NCBI RefSeq assembly: GCF_900167945.1
Contig: NZ_FUZA01000002.1
Location: 1,426,001 to 1,490,000 of the forward strand
DNA length: 64,000 bases
From: Dyadobacter psychrophilus
GTDB lineage: Bacteria; Bacteroidota; Bacteroidia; Cytophagales; Spirosomataceae
Reading direction: 5' to 3'
Below are positions 35,276-44,325 of this stretch, piece after piece. Positions within the stretch are counted from its first letter, which is position 1. Every line of letters begins with the position of its first letter. Position numbers and translations under genes: made by a program. The notes under the pieces were generated by a model. That model did no database searches, had not been told where the DNA came from, and saw nothing but the letters and a program-made list of their open reading frames with translations.

Positions 35276-36100
35276 ATGAGTAGCACCCAAAAAGTTGCTG
35301 TTGTTGTTCCCGTTTACAAAACGCAGCTTTCAGACTACGAGAAAATTTCCATTCAGCAATGCAGGAAAGTGCTTTCCAGCCATCCGATCATTGCGCTGAA
35401 ACCGGAAACACTTGATTTATCGGAATTGGGCAGCGACAACATTTTTACGGGGTCTGTCAGTTTCGATCCCGCGTTTTTTGAGAATGTCCAGGGTTATAAC
35501 AAGCTGATGCTAAGCCCCGACTTTTACCAGCAATTCCTTGGCTATGAGTTCATTCTGATCTATCAGCTGGACGCATTTGTTTTTAAGGATGAACTTTTGA
35601 AGTGGTGCAGCAGCGGTTATGACTACATTGGCGCTCCCTGGCCGAAGCGTTTGGAAGAACCAGACATTGTGAAAGCATTTAAAACACGCGCCATCACACT
35701 GTATCATATTTGGAAAAATACATTCGAAGACGGATTGCCCATTCAGCGGCAGTTCGATAATGTGGTGGGAAATGGCGGTTTTTCGCTCAGGCGGGTTAAA
35801 AAGTTCTTCAATCTCGCCAGCAGGATGCAGGATAAGGTGAAGGAATATCATCAGCGTCACGAACACCAGTTTCACGAAGATGTGTTTTGGAGCATTGAAG
35901 TGAACAGGAAATGGCATCATTTGCGCATTCCCGCATTCAAAACCGCTTATAAATTCTCCATAGAAAACAACCCGGAACGCGGCGTAAGGTTCAACAAGGG
36001 CCTGCCCTTCGGCTGCCACGCCTGGGACGCAGCTGATAATTTAAAGTATTGGAAGCCCATATTGAGCGATCTTGGGTATGAGATAGTTTTGAATGAGTGA
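35276..36100 (+). CDS. DUF5672 family protein (putative glycan-related)
   Basis: A 274-residue protein matching the DUF5672 pattern: VAVVVPVYKTQLSDYEKISIQQ at the start, FENVQGYNKLMLSPDFYQQF, FILIYQLDAFVFKDEL, YIGAPWPK and VVGNGGFSLRRVKKF, with EDVFWS near the end. This has the shape of a GT-A glycosyltransferase-like protein (QLDAFVF like a D-x-D region; GNGGFSLR resembles the acceptor motif of galactosyltransferases). The start at 35276 avoids an overlap with the preceding gene. Its stop codon lies inside the octamer repeat at 36091. It is likely part of the same glycan pathway. Confidence 0.82.
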   Translation: MSSTQKVAVVVPVYKTQLSDYEKISIQQCRKVLSSHPIIALKPETLDLSELGSDNIFTGSVSFDPAFFENVQGYNKLMLSPDFYQQFLGYEFILIYQLDAFVFKDELLKWCSSGYDYIGAPWPKRLEEPDIVKAFKTRAITLYHIWKNTFEDGLPIQRQFDNVVGNGGFSLRRVKKFFNLASRMQDKVKEYHQRHEHQFHEDVFWSIEVNRKWHHLRIPAFKTAYKFSIENNPERGVRFNKGLPFGCHAWDAADNLKYWKPILSDLGYEIVLNE

Positions 36101-36164
36101 ATGAGTGAATGAGTGAATGAGTGAATGAGTGAATTAAATAAAACATTCACTCATTCACTCATTC
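36091..36164. repeat. Octamer repeat array forming a long hairpin between convergent genes
   Basis: Five tandem GAATGAGT units (36091-36130) are followed by GAAT. After TAAATAAAAC (36135-36144) comes the inverted array ATTCACTC twice plus ATTC (36145-36164). The arms pair perfectly over 20 bp with a 10-nt loop. The stop codons of both neighbouring convergent genes (36098-36100 and 36170-36172) are built from the same unit (codons AAT GAG TGA). It may act as a bidirectional terminator or mRNA end stabiliser. Confidence 0.9.
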
Positions 36165-36169
36165 AAAAT

Positions 36170-37054
36170 TCACTCATTGACCACTCTCCAAAGATCTACA
36201 AACAACTTATACCACTTCCATCCCTTAAAGATCCGGGATTTTCTTGCGTTCCAGCAGATATTCATGAGCTCATTGTAGGTTTTACCTTTGTCCAGCTGCT
36301 TTTTAAAATACATTTTGAAAGCCCGGCGTTCATATCTAAGCAGCGTTTTTTCATCCAGCCCGTCTGCATTGACGGGTAATATGGCGCCCCACTTTTTATG
36401 GACTTTCAAGATTTCACCTTCCCAATCGTGACTGAAATTCCCCTCTGAAAAATGGCTCAGGAGCACTTCATAAGTCACCGCCACATCATATTGCCTTCCT
36501 GCTGCAAGCGAAAAATCAATGTCGTATGCATGGAAATGTTTCAAGAGATTTTGGTCAAAAGGATTGGCAAGTGCTATTGACTTTCGGGTCGCCATCCAGC
36601 AACCGTCAATGCTTGCTACTTTGGTGAGTTTCTCATTTTTCGCATTACGGTAATCCAAAAATGACTCCCTACCCGAGTACTTGAAGCCCTGAATCAGATT
36701 ACAATAAAACCCGCCATTTATTTCCAGATCTGCATTATACCAGCTCGAAGGCACCACCGACTTGTATCCGCCACCCGCAACGCCCATTAATCCCAGGTTC
36801 GGGTCAGCAGCAAATATTTCCAAAACTTTCGCTCCCCAGTCCTCCGTTTTCATTTCAATATCCTCATGCATAAACACCAGGATATCATATCTCGCCTGCT
36901 TCGTTCCTTCATTGTAAAGCTCGCAAATGCCCTTTTCAGCATTCCCGTTATCAAAAGCGATAATCTCGTGAGCGGCACCAATGGTTTCACCAATATTCTC
37001 CTTCACCAATTGCAGGTCTAAGGGATTGGCGGAGCAGATGATTACAGATATCAT
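36170..37054 (-). CDS. Glycosyltransferase (GT2-like, Glyco_tranf_2_5 type)
   Basis: A 294-residue GT-A protein without signal peptide. ISVIICSANPLDLQ at the start, EIIAFDNGNAEKGICELYNEG, ILVFMHEDIEMKTEDWG (H-E-D-I is the metal/nucleotide site), GVAGGGYKS and VASIDGCWMATRKSIA fit family PF13712. HAYDIDFSLAA is the acceptor/catalytic region. It is convergent with DUF5672 across the octamer hairpin and divergent from the sialate esterase gene. It probably belongs to the surface-glycan locus. The C-terminal 40 residues are basic and aromatic, perhaps membrane-contacting. Confidence 0.88.
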   Translation of the reverse strand: MISVIICSANPLDLQLVKENIGETIGAAHEIIAFDNGNAEKGICELYNEGTKQARYDILVFMHEDIEMKTEDWGAKVLEIFAADPNLGLMGVAGGGYKSVVPSSWYNADLEINGGFYCNLIQGFKYSGRESFLDYRNAKNEKLTKVASIDGCWMATRKSIALANPFDQNLLKHFHAYDIDFSLAAGRQYDVAVTYEVLLSHFSEGNFSHDWEGEILKVHKKWGAILPVNADGLDEKTLLRYERRAFKMYFKKQLDKGKTYNELMNICWNARKSRIFKGWKWYKLFVDLWRVVNE

Positions 37055-37183
37055 TATTTGTGGGTAATGGGGCTTAAATTAATTGCTTTCGACACACAGG
37101 CAGTGGTTCGCAAAGTTAGGGCTTTAAGTAGAAAGTGCACCCTGGCGGTATTTTAAAGGGGTTACAAACTTTTTCCACTACCA

Positions 37184-39139
37184 ATGAAACGCTTTTTACT
37201 TTTTCTTTTCCTGCTGCTCAACACATCGGTTTTCGCACAGGTAAAACTCGCCCGGCTGTTTTCTGATCATGTTGTTTTACAAAGACAAAAACCCATTCCG
37301 GTCTGGGGCTGGGCAAAAGCCGGTGAAAAGGTGAAAGTAATGCTCGCTCAGCAAACACTGCAAACCAAAGCGGACGCCTCCGGCAAATGGATGGTCAGGT
37401 TCACTCCGTTGGAAGCCGGTGGGCCGCATACGCTGAACGTGTCAGCGAAATCAGGGCAAACGACTGTAAATGATATCCTTATAGGCGAAGTGTGGCTTTG
37501 CTCCGGGCAATCCAATATGGAATGGAGCGTAGCGTCCGCGAAAGATTTTGCAATAGAAAAACAAAACGCAAATTTTCCCCAGATCCGTCATTTCAAGGTT
37601 GAGCACAATGTGACGTTGGAGCCGGAAATGGATCTGACCGCCGGTGAATGGCAAATCGCTTCATCGGAAACGGTGGGCGGTTTTACAGCTGTGGGATTTT
37701 TCTTTGCGCGTGAATTATATCAAAAGCTAAACATTCCCATTGGCCTGCTACATTCTTCCTGGGGTGGATCACAAATAGAAGGCTGGATAAGTAAAGAAGG
37801 CATGCTAAGCGATGATGAGCTGAAAACTTACGCGCAAAACCTGCCTGAATCCTGGCAGGAAGCCGATATGATGATGGACGCCAAGCTCAGGAAAACGCTT
37901 TTCAAAAGTGATTCTTACACTCCCACGCCTGAGGACGAAAAAAAATATGTGAGTGGAAATGCTGATTTTTCAACCTGGCTTAAGACGGTAGATCCCGTTG
38001 GACAATGGGATTGGAAAGGCTTAATGGGCTATCGCGGAAAGGGTTATATGGCCAAAGAAGTGGCGATCCCCGCCGATCTGATCGGGCAGGAAACCACTTT
38101 ATCATTGGCCGAAAATGACAGTCCGAACAAGATTTATATCAATGGTAAACTAATTGGCCAAACTGCCGCGAAAGGCGTTCGCAAAGTAAAAATCCCGGCT
38201 AATTCCTGGAAAGAAGGCAAAAACCAGCTGGTTATAGATCTCGGAAACATGATTAGCACGCCCTGGTTCGGGCCGGGAATGATGGGCAATGCAAATGACA
38301 TTTATGTGGAAGACGGCTCAGTCCAAATCAGTCTGGCCAAAGATTGGCTGCTTATGCCTTCATTTGCCGAAAAGCACGAATATGCGCACTTGATGAACAA
38401 TGTCGGCACGAGCATTTACAACGCAATGATCGTTCCGCTGCTGCCGTTCGCAATCCGCGGATCACTTTGGTATCAGGGCGAGGCTAACACGGGAAGGGCT
38501 TACCAATATCGCAAGTCGTTCCCGCTGATGATCAATGATTGGCGCAGGCTATGGAATGATGAATTTTCTTTTTACTGGGTGCAGCTTTCAAGCTATGGAA
38601 AAGATGAGGATAGCAATAAAGGAAGTTATTGGGCAGAGTTACGCGAAGCGCAAAATATGACATTAAGCCTCCCGAAAACAGGCATGGCCGTGACCACGGA
38701 CGTTGGCAACCCCAATAACATTCACCCGACAAACAAACAGGACGTCGCCCATAGGCTGGCGACCCAGGCTCTCAAAAACGATTACAGACAAAACATCCCC
38801 TATTCTTCTCCTCTGTATGACAAAGCACAATTCAATGATGGAAAGGGGGTTGTAACATTTAAACACGCCGAAAATGGTTTAACTGTGAAGGATCGTTACG
38901 GTTATCTCAGAGGCTTTGAAATTGCCGGCGACGACAAAGTTTTTTATTATGCAAAGGCGGAAATCAAGGGAAATACGGTTGAGGTTTCGCATCCGAAAGT
39001 ACCCAAACCGGTTTCTGTAAGATATGCCTGGTCGGACGCGCCCGAAGAAGCTAATTTATTCAGCACGGACGGCTTTCCAGCCAGCAGTTTCAGGACCGAC
39101 GATTGGCCCGGCCGCTCAGTCAATGGCAAATTTCAGTAA
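37184..39139 (+). CDS. Sialate O-acetylesterase family protein
   Basis: A 651-residue exported esterase with a signal peptide ending SVFAQ (residue 19). A short beta-domain (VFSDHVVLQRQKPIPVWGWA-like region) precedes the SGNH/SASA domain: CSGQSNMEW at 106-114 with nucleophile Ser110, and the late block NNIHPTNKQDVAHRLA supplying the catalytic D-x-x-H-like residues. A jelly-roll domain is inserted in the middle (about 270-380), as usual. It removes acetyl groups from sialic acids or from plant polysaccharides such as xylan. It is 24 bp upstream of the PQQ dehydrogenase gene, so co-transcription is likely. Confidence 0.92.
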   Translation: MKRFLLFLFLLLNTSVFAQVKLARLFSDHVVLQRQKPIPVWGWAKAGEKVKVMLAQQTLQTKADASGKWMVRFTPLEAGGPHTLNVSAKSGQTTVNDILIGEVWLCSGQSNMEWSVASAKDFAIEKQNANFPQIRHFKVEHNVTLEPEMDLTAGEWQIASSETVGGFTAVGFFFARELYQKLNIPIGLLHSSWGGSQIEGWISKEGMLSDDELKTYAQNLPESWQEADMMMDAKLRKTLFKSDSYTPTPEDEKKYVSGNADFSTWLKTVDPVGQWDWKGLMGYRGKGYMAKEVAIPADLIGQETTLSLAENDSPNKIYINGKLIGQTAAKGVRKVKIPANSWKEGKNQLVIDLGNMISTPWFGPGMMGNANDIYVEDGSVQISLAKDWLLMPSFAEKHEYAHLMNNVGTSIYNAMIVPLLPFAIRGSLWYQGEANTGRAYQYRKSFPLMINDWRRLWNDEFSFYWVQLSSYGKDEDSNKGSYWAELREAQNMTLSLPKTGMAVTTDVGNPNNIHPTNKQDVAHRLATQALKNDYRQNIPYSSPLYDKAQFNDGKGVVTFKHAENGLTVKDRYGYLRGFEIAGDDKVFYYAKAEIKGNTVEVSHPKVPKPVSVRYAWSDAPEEANLFSTDGFPASSFRTDDWPGRSVNGKFQ

Positions 39140-39163
39140 CCAGCATTTTATTCATCCCTCTAT

Positions 39164-41299
39164 ATGTTAAAACCTCTTTCCGTATGCATTGCTGCGTCAG
39201 CACTTCTTTTGGTTGCCATTCAGCAAAAAGAATTTGAAAACAAACCAGCAGAGGACACAGAATGGCCGGAATATCTGGGTGGCCCGGACCGCAACCATTA
39301 TTCCCCGCTCACGCAAATCAACCGGGAGAATGTGAACAAGCTAAAAGTCGCCTGGACATACGCTATGCCAGATTCTGGCCAGACGCAAGTGAATCCGATC
39401 ATTGTCGACGGCGTTTTGTACGGCGTAACCAATACCGTCCAGGCTTTTGCATTGGACGCTGCAACAGGCAAGCAGATCTGGATTTTTGGGGATAAATCAA
39501 AGAACGGGTCCAACACAAGTCGCGGGCTCACCTATTGGAGCGATGGCGAGGACAAGCGCATTATGCACGCCATGGGCTCATCCCTGTATGCCTTGGACGC
39601 GAAGACCGGAAAGCCGATAGAGACTTTCGGAGACAAAGGGAAAATAGACTTACGCACCGGTTTACCAGACGTAGCCAAAGATAAATACATGGTTTCCAAC
39701 ACGCCCGGGACGATATTCGAGGATCTGATCGTGATGCCGATAAGACTTTCGGAAGATTCCGATGCGGCTCCGGGAGATTTGCGCGCATTCAATGTCAGGA
39801 CGGGGAAGCTAGCCTGGACATTCCACACAATCCCTTATCCAGGCGAATTTGGCTATGAAACATTCCCGCCGGATGCGTACAAAAATACATTCACAGGAGC
39901 TGCCAACAACTGGGCGGGAACGGCCATTGATCGCGGGCGGGGAATTTTGTATGTTCCTACCGGCTCGGCGGGATATGATTTTTATGGCGGAAAAAGAAAA
40001 GGCACAAACCTTTTTGCCAACTGCCTCATTGCGCTGGACGCGCGGACAGGCAAGCGTTTGTGGCACTATCAAACCATGCACCACGATATGTGGGACCGCG
40101 ATCTGCCTGCGCCGCCTAACTTAATTACCGTTACGCAAAAAGGTCCCGACGGTCAGCCCCGGAAAATCGATGCCGTGGCGCAGGTCAGCAAGCAGGGTTA
40201 CGTTTTTATTTTCGACCGTGTTACGGGCAAGCCATTGTTTCCGATCAGGGAAGTTACCGCACCAAAGGATGCATTGCCAGGAGAATTCCCGTGGCCCACA
40301 CAGCCAGTCCCAACCAAACCCGCTTCGTATGCAAGGCAAGCTTACACGTTAACGGAGAAAGACATAAGCCGTTACGCGCCGGATCACGATTCGCTTGTGA
40401 TTAAATTTAAAAGTTATAAAAAAGCATTATTTGCAGCACCCAGTAAAGAAGGCACGGTGATCATGCCGGGCTTCGACGGAGGAGCAGAATGGGGAGGCGC
40501 CGCTGCTGACCCCGAGGACGGCATATTATATGTGAACAGCAACGAAATGGCATGGATACTTACCATGAAAGATACTCCGAAAGTCAGTGAAATGTCCAAT
40601 CTCAGCCCCGGAGAAAAAGTGTATACAACGTATTGCGTCACCTGCCACGGCCCGCAGCGCAAAGGGAACGCCAAAAGCGGTTATCCTTCGCTCGTCGACA
40701 TCGACGCGCGCCGCGACCGCGCTTTTGTAAGCCAGATCATCACCTCCGGTAAAGGCATGATGCCCGGTTTCACCATGCTCACAGCTGACGAAAAGCAATC
40801 GCTTGTCTCGTTTTTGTTCGGAGACGAAAAGGTGGAAGCTGCTTCCGGTGCAACGGCCTCCCAAAAAGTGTATCTGCCATATCAGAGCACGGGCTACAAC
40901 AAATTTCTCGATGCAAATGGTCTTCCAGCCATTGCTCCGCCCTGGGGAACATTAAATGCCATTAACCTCAACACGGGCGAATTCCTGTGGAGAATCCCTT
41001 TTGGTGAAGTTGAATCTCTGAAAAAGCAAGGCGTCCCAACAACAGGAACCGAAAACTATGGCGGACCTGTGGTTACTGCCAGCGGCCTATTATTCATTGC
41101 CGCGAGCAAAGACGGGAAATTCAGGGTTTATGATAAAAAAAATGGAAAGCTGCTTTGGGAAACAATGCTTCCCGCCGCCGGGTTTGCCACGCCTTCAACT
41201 TACGCCGTGAACGGCAAGCAGTATGTGGTGATCGCATGCGGCGGCACAAAGCTTGGGACGAAGAAGGGTAACCAATATGTAGCTTTTGCATTGGAATGA
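39164..41299 (+). CDS. PQQ-dependent dehydrogenase with internal cytochrome c domain
   Basis: A 711-residue exported quinoprotein with a single N-terminal hydrophobic signal. The eight-bladed propeller is marked by W-motif repeats such as ALDAATGKQIW, ALDARTGKRLW, YDKKNGKLLW and INLNTGEFLW. PQQ-related motifs include NTSRGLTYW and HHDMWDRDLPAPP. A haem c domain (about 483-555) is inserted before the last blades, with CVTCH at 491-495 and a Met ligand in GKGMMPGF. Electrons pass from substrate to PQQ to haem. Substrate is probably a sugar or alcohol. No PQQ synthesis genes are present in the window. Confidence 0.92.
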   Translation: MLKPLSVCIAASALLLVAIQQKEFENKPAEDTEWPEYLGGPDRNHYSPLTQINRENVNKLKVAWTYAMPDSGQTQVNPIIVDGVLYGVTNTVQAFALDAATGKQIWIFGDKSKNGSNTSRGLTYWSDGEDKRIMHAMGSSLYALDAKTGKPIETFGDKGKIDLRTGLPDVAKDKYMVSNTPGTIFEDLIVMPIRLSEDSDAAPGDLRAFNVRTGKLAWTFHTIPYPGEFGYETFPPDAYKNTFTGAANNWAGTAIDRGRGILYVPTGSAGYDFYGGKRKGTNLFANCLIALDARTGKRLWHYQTMHHDMWDRDLPAPPNLITVTQKGPDGQPRKIDAVAQVSKQGYVFIFDRVTGKPLFPIREVTAPKDALPGEFPWPTQPVPTKPASYARQAYTLTEKDISRYAPDHDSLVIKFKSYKKALFAAPSKEGTVIMPGFDGGAEWGGAAADPEDGILYVNSNEMAWILTMKDTPKVSEMSNLSPGEKVYTTYCVTCHGPQRKGNAKSGYPSLVDIDARRDRAFVSQIITSGKGMMPGFTMLTADEKQSLVSFLFGDEKVEAASGATASQKVYLPYQSTGYNKFLDANGLPAIAPPWGTLNAINLNTGEFLWRIPFGEVESLKKQGVPTTGTENYGGPVVTASGLLFIAASKDGKFRVYDKKNGKLLWETMLPAAGFATPSTYAVNGKQYVVIACGGTKLGTKKGNQYVAFALE

Positions 41300-41428
41300 T
41301 AAAATTTCCACTTCCGGTTTCGGAAGCTTAATGTTTAAAAATATCTGCTTCACCGTAATGTTACCTTCTGTTTTTACTCAAAAGTTAAATCTTGGTAGTT
41401 GTAACAGCACCTTTTCCTATCAAACTGA

Positions 41429-42430
41429 ATGTATACCGCTCGTGAAATCAAACTAGGGATCGTTATGTCCTTCGCATGGAGGCCAATAATGATCTTCTTT
41501 ATTTATGCCGTCGTCCTTTGCACGTTGAGTTATGTTTCAGGCATCACGCTCGGCATATCCTTCGTTCCAATCGGGCTGATTGGTACGGCGGTGGCGTTTT
41601 ATGTGGGTTTTAAAAACAATTCATCCTACGAAAGGCTCTGGGAAGCCAGGCGCATCTGGGGAGCCATCGTGAACGCGAGCCGCTCATGGGGAACCTTTGC
41701 AGCCACTTACATTCAGCCATTACCCGCGGATCCTGAGCATAATGCGAAAGAAATCAGTATCAAGCTCATACACAGGCACATCGCTTATGTTAATGCCCTG
41801 CGTCTACAACTTCGCGCGAAGAGTGTCTGGGATGATAAACATTCCATCGCCCATCATGTAGTCGCCGATCAGATGGACCCGGATGAATTTCCTCTTTTGC
41901 ACACATTAAATAATTTTCTGCTGCCTGGCGAAACCGAATATTTTTTGTCCAAAAAAAATCCTGCAACGCACATTTTGAAAGCCCAGGCCAAACAGCTGGA
42001 CGCGGTTTTCCGCAAAGGCGCGATCAATGAGTTGTTTTATTTCCAGATGATGGGGTTGATTCAGGAATTTTATAATCAGCAGGGCGCAGCGGAAAGGATC
42101 AAAAATTTTCCTTTTCCACGCCAGTATGCATTTTTCTCCAAAGTTTTCGTCTGGCTGTTTTTAGCGATCCTGCCATTCGGCCTTATTGGTGAATTTGCAA
42201 AACTCGGCGACGGCATGTTATGGCTCGCGATCCCCAGCTACATGATCATCGGATGGGTGTTTTACACCATGGAAGTTGTTGGCGATACGAGCGAAAATCC
42301 TTTTGAAAACGCGATAAACGACATTCCGATGACGGCCATTTGCCGTACCATTGAAATCGATCTCCGCGAAATGCTGGACGAAGCGAACATTCCCGCGCCG
42401 GTAAAAGCCGTCAACAACATTTTAATGTAA
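41429..42430 (+). CDS. Bestrophin family channel protein
   Basis: A 333-residue bestrophin-like membrane protein. Signature segments are FKNNSSYERLWEARRIWGAIVNASR near the start and NPFENAINDIPMTAICRTIEIDLR near the end, typical of bacterial RFP-TM/bestrophin proteins. Hydrophobic helices are at about 18-62 and 228-280. Bacterial members form pentameric ion channels (cation- or anion-selective). The gene is single, in its own unit, and convergent with the AI-2E-type permease gene five bp away. Ion selectivity cannot be predicted. Confidence 0.92.
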   Translation: MYTAREIKLGIVMSFAWRPIMIFFIYAVVLCTLSYVSGITLGISFVPIGLIGTAVAFYVGFKNNSSYERLWEARRIWGAIVNASRSWGTFAATYIQPLPADPEHNAKEISIKLIHRHIAYVNALRLQLRAKSVWDDKHSIAHHVVADQMDPDEFPLLHTLNNFLLPGETEYFLSKKNPATHILKAQAKQLDAVFRKGAINELFYFQMMGLIQEFYNQQGAAERIKNFPFPRQYAFFSKVFVWLFLAILPFGLIGEFAKLGDGMLWLAIPSYMIIGWVFYTMEVVGDTSENPFENAINDIPMTAICRTIEIDLREMLDEANIPAPVKAVNNILM

Positions 42431-42434
42431 TTGC

Positions 42435-43511
42435 CTAGGCGCTGTTTCGCTCGTCAACCTGTTCCTTAACCCGTTCCAGATCCATCACCGGCTTTTCATT
42501 TCCCATCAGGAAAGCCAGTGACTTGGTGTTAGGCAAATATTGGAATGTAACCCGGATAATGCCGGTGATCGGAATGGCGATAACCGCTCCTGCAATGCCC
42601 CACAGTACGCCGAAAGCGACCACCGAAGTGATGGTCATAAATGGATTAAGATCAACTTCTTTGCCCACGACATAAGGCTGCGTAATGTAGTTGTCGATCA
42701 TTTGTGTGGCAAACATGACGATCACCACGACCAGCACACTCGAAGGCCCGCCTGAGACCAATGCCAGCATAGCCGCCAAACTTCCGCCGATTGCATTGCC
42801 GACGTAGGGAATAAATGAAAATACAGCGGCGATGAGGGCAAGCAGAAAAGCATACTTAACGCCGCCGATCATAAAACCTGTCCCGTAAAGGATCGCCAGA
42901 ATGATCATGGCTTTCAGCATTCCGTAGAAATAGCCGCCCGATGTTTTCCGGATCTCCTTTAATGCCTTCCGAACGCGGATATGGTCCTGTTTGGGAAAAT
43001 TGAGCAATATAAATTCTTTGAAACGCGCTCTTTGTGACAGCACCAAAACTACGTAGACGATAATCAGGATCACATTGGCAATGGCCCCTCCTACCGATCC
43101 GATTGCCGCAGGACTGCCGGTTCCGAGTTTTGATAACATTGTTTTCGCCTGAGCAAGCTGTTCGTCCGGATCCAGGCCGGACTTGGCTTCGATAAATTTT
43201 TGCGCATGTTCCAGATATTGAACTGATTGCTTTTCAATCTGGGCCCAGTCCCGGGAGATCATTTTCACCTGAATTGTAATCAGCAATCCCAAAAATACCA
43301 GAAACATCAGCAATGTTACCGTGCTCCCGGCTACGGCCCAGCCTTTTGAAAACCCTTTGGACATGAGCCAGTCCATAATCGGAATGAGCATCATGGATAA
43401 CACGACGCCGATGGCAAGTGGCGCCAGGAAAGTTTTGCCGAAATACAGGCCGGCCGGAATTGCAATGATCAATAATACCCAAACTAAGAACTTAGAGACG
43501 CTTTCCTTCAT
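42435..43511 (-). CDS. AI-2E family transporter
   Basis: A 358-residue polytopic membrane protein of the AI-2E/UPF0118 family. Two N-terminal helices (about 8-30 and 60-82), a soluble loop to about 145, and a second half rich in helices with SFIPYVGNAIGGSLAAMLALVSGG and MIDNYITQPYVVGKEVDLNPFMTI, which are the family hallmarks. Members export small solutes or act as Na+/H+ antiporters; the AI-2 link is historic and should not be read as function. It is a single gene, convergent with the bestrophin gene. Confidence 0.93.
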   Translation of the reverse strand: MKESVSKFLVWVLLIIAIPAGLYFGKTFLAPLAIGVVLSMMLIPIMDWLMSKGFSKGWAVAGSTVTLLMFLVFLGLLITIQVKMISRDWAQIEKQSVQYLEHAQKFIEAKSGLDPDEQLAQAKTMLSKLGTGSPAAIGSVGGAIANVILIIVYVVLVLSQRARFKEFILLNFPKQDHIRVRKALKEIRKTSGGYFYGMLKAMIILAILYGTGFMIGGVKYAFLLALIAAVFSFIPYVGNAIGGSLAAMLALVSGGPSSVLVVVIVMFATQMIDNYITQPYVVGKEVDLNPFMTITSVVAFGVLWGIAGAVIAIPITGIIRVTFQYLPNTKSLAFLMGNEKPVMDLERVKEQVDERNSA

Positions 43512-43593
43512 GAAGAATATGTTTCGAGGGAAATATAAAAAATCATTCCAAGACGCCGATACACATTATACGTCCTGTGCTTATTCAGCTCGC

Positions 43594-44298
43594 CTATTCC
43601 AGTCGACTGGCAAATTCCAGCGCATTTTTCAAGTCTTCTTCTTTTTCGAAACTTGTTTGGTTGTCTTTTAAGTATTCGCTGAGCTTTCTTTTGTTTTTGG
43701 AATAGATTTTCAGCAGGTTGGGACGTGTAGCAAACATCACCCGATCGTTTTGGTCAATCAGGAAGAAAATAGACCTCCGCTTCAAAACGACCTTCACATT
43801 ACTTTCCAGATCCTGAAAATTGCCATTTGAATTAATAAAAGAGGTATAACTTGAAATGGCCGAGGTTGAAGAATACCGTTCGTAGGAAGCATATTTTTCA
43901 TTTCCCATTCTGACTAAAAACTGTTTATTCCCCAGTTTTACGCCATCAAAATCATTGATCGCATGAACATGTCCGTGGTCTTTTGTGTAATAGTATATTG
44001 CGTCCCCAACGAAAATCTTGTTGATATACTCGTTATCAATAAACATCAATGTATCCTTTTTGGCATCAACAAATAATACCTCGCCATGAACGAGGCTGTA
44101 ATTCATCGGCGCTCTGGAAATTTTGCCGTTGCGAAACAGCACCCGGCCATCCTGAAATTTGCTAAACTGATAACGTTGTTCAAAAGGAATCACTTTGTTG
44201 ACATCGGAGCCGTTCTTCACGCGGTAAATGTCATTGGTCTGGGCACGGACAATGTTTCCTGATATCAGCATGACAATGAGCAAAAACCAACGCTTCAT
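43594..44298 (-). CDS. Hypothetical exported protein
   Basis: A 234-residue protein with a signal peptide (MKRWFLLIVMLISGNIVRAQ). The mature part has no domain I recognise. It shows a beta-rich pattern in the middle (LVHGEVLFVDAKKDTLMFIDNEYI, DAIYYYTKDHGHVHAIND) and a charged, helical C-terminus (SKNKRKLSEYLKDNQ ... EEDLKNALEFA). It is likely periplasmic or outer-membrane associated. It lies 27 bp downstream of the serine hydrolase gene on the same strand, so co-transcription is possible. Coding evidence is good; function is unknown. Confidence 0.8.
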   Translation of the reverse strand: MKRWFLLIVMLISGNIVRAQTNDIYRVKNGSDVNKVIPFEQRYQFSKFQDGRVLFRNGKISRAPMNYSLVHGEVLFVDAKKDTLMFIDNEYINKIFVGDAIYYYTKDHGHVHAINDFDGVKLGNKQFLVRMGNEKYASYERYSSTSAISSYTSFINSNGNFQDLESNVKVVLKRRSIFFLIDQNDRVMFATRPNLLKIYSKNKRKLSEYLKDNQTSFEKEEDLKNALEFASRLE

Positions 44299-44325
44299 GG
44301 CTATACGGGTTAGGGTAAGTTTTTT

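Noticed and set aside
36125..36379. Plus-strand frame starting in the octamer repeat
   Set aside because: It is antisense to the glycosyltransferase and begins inside the repeat.
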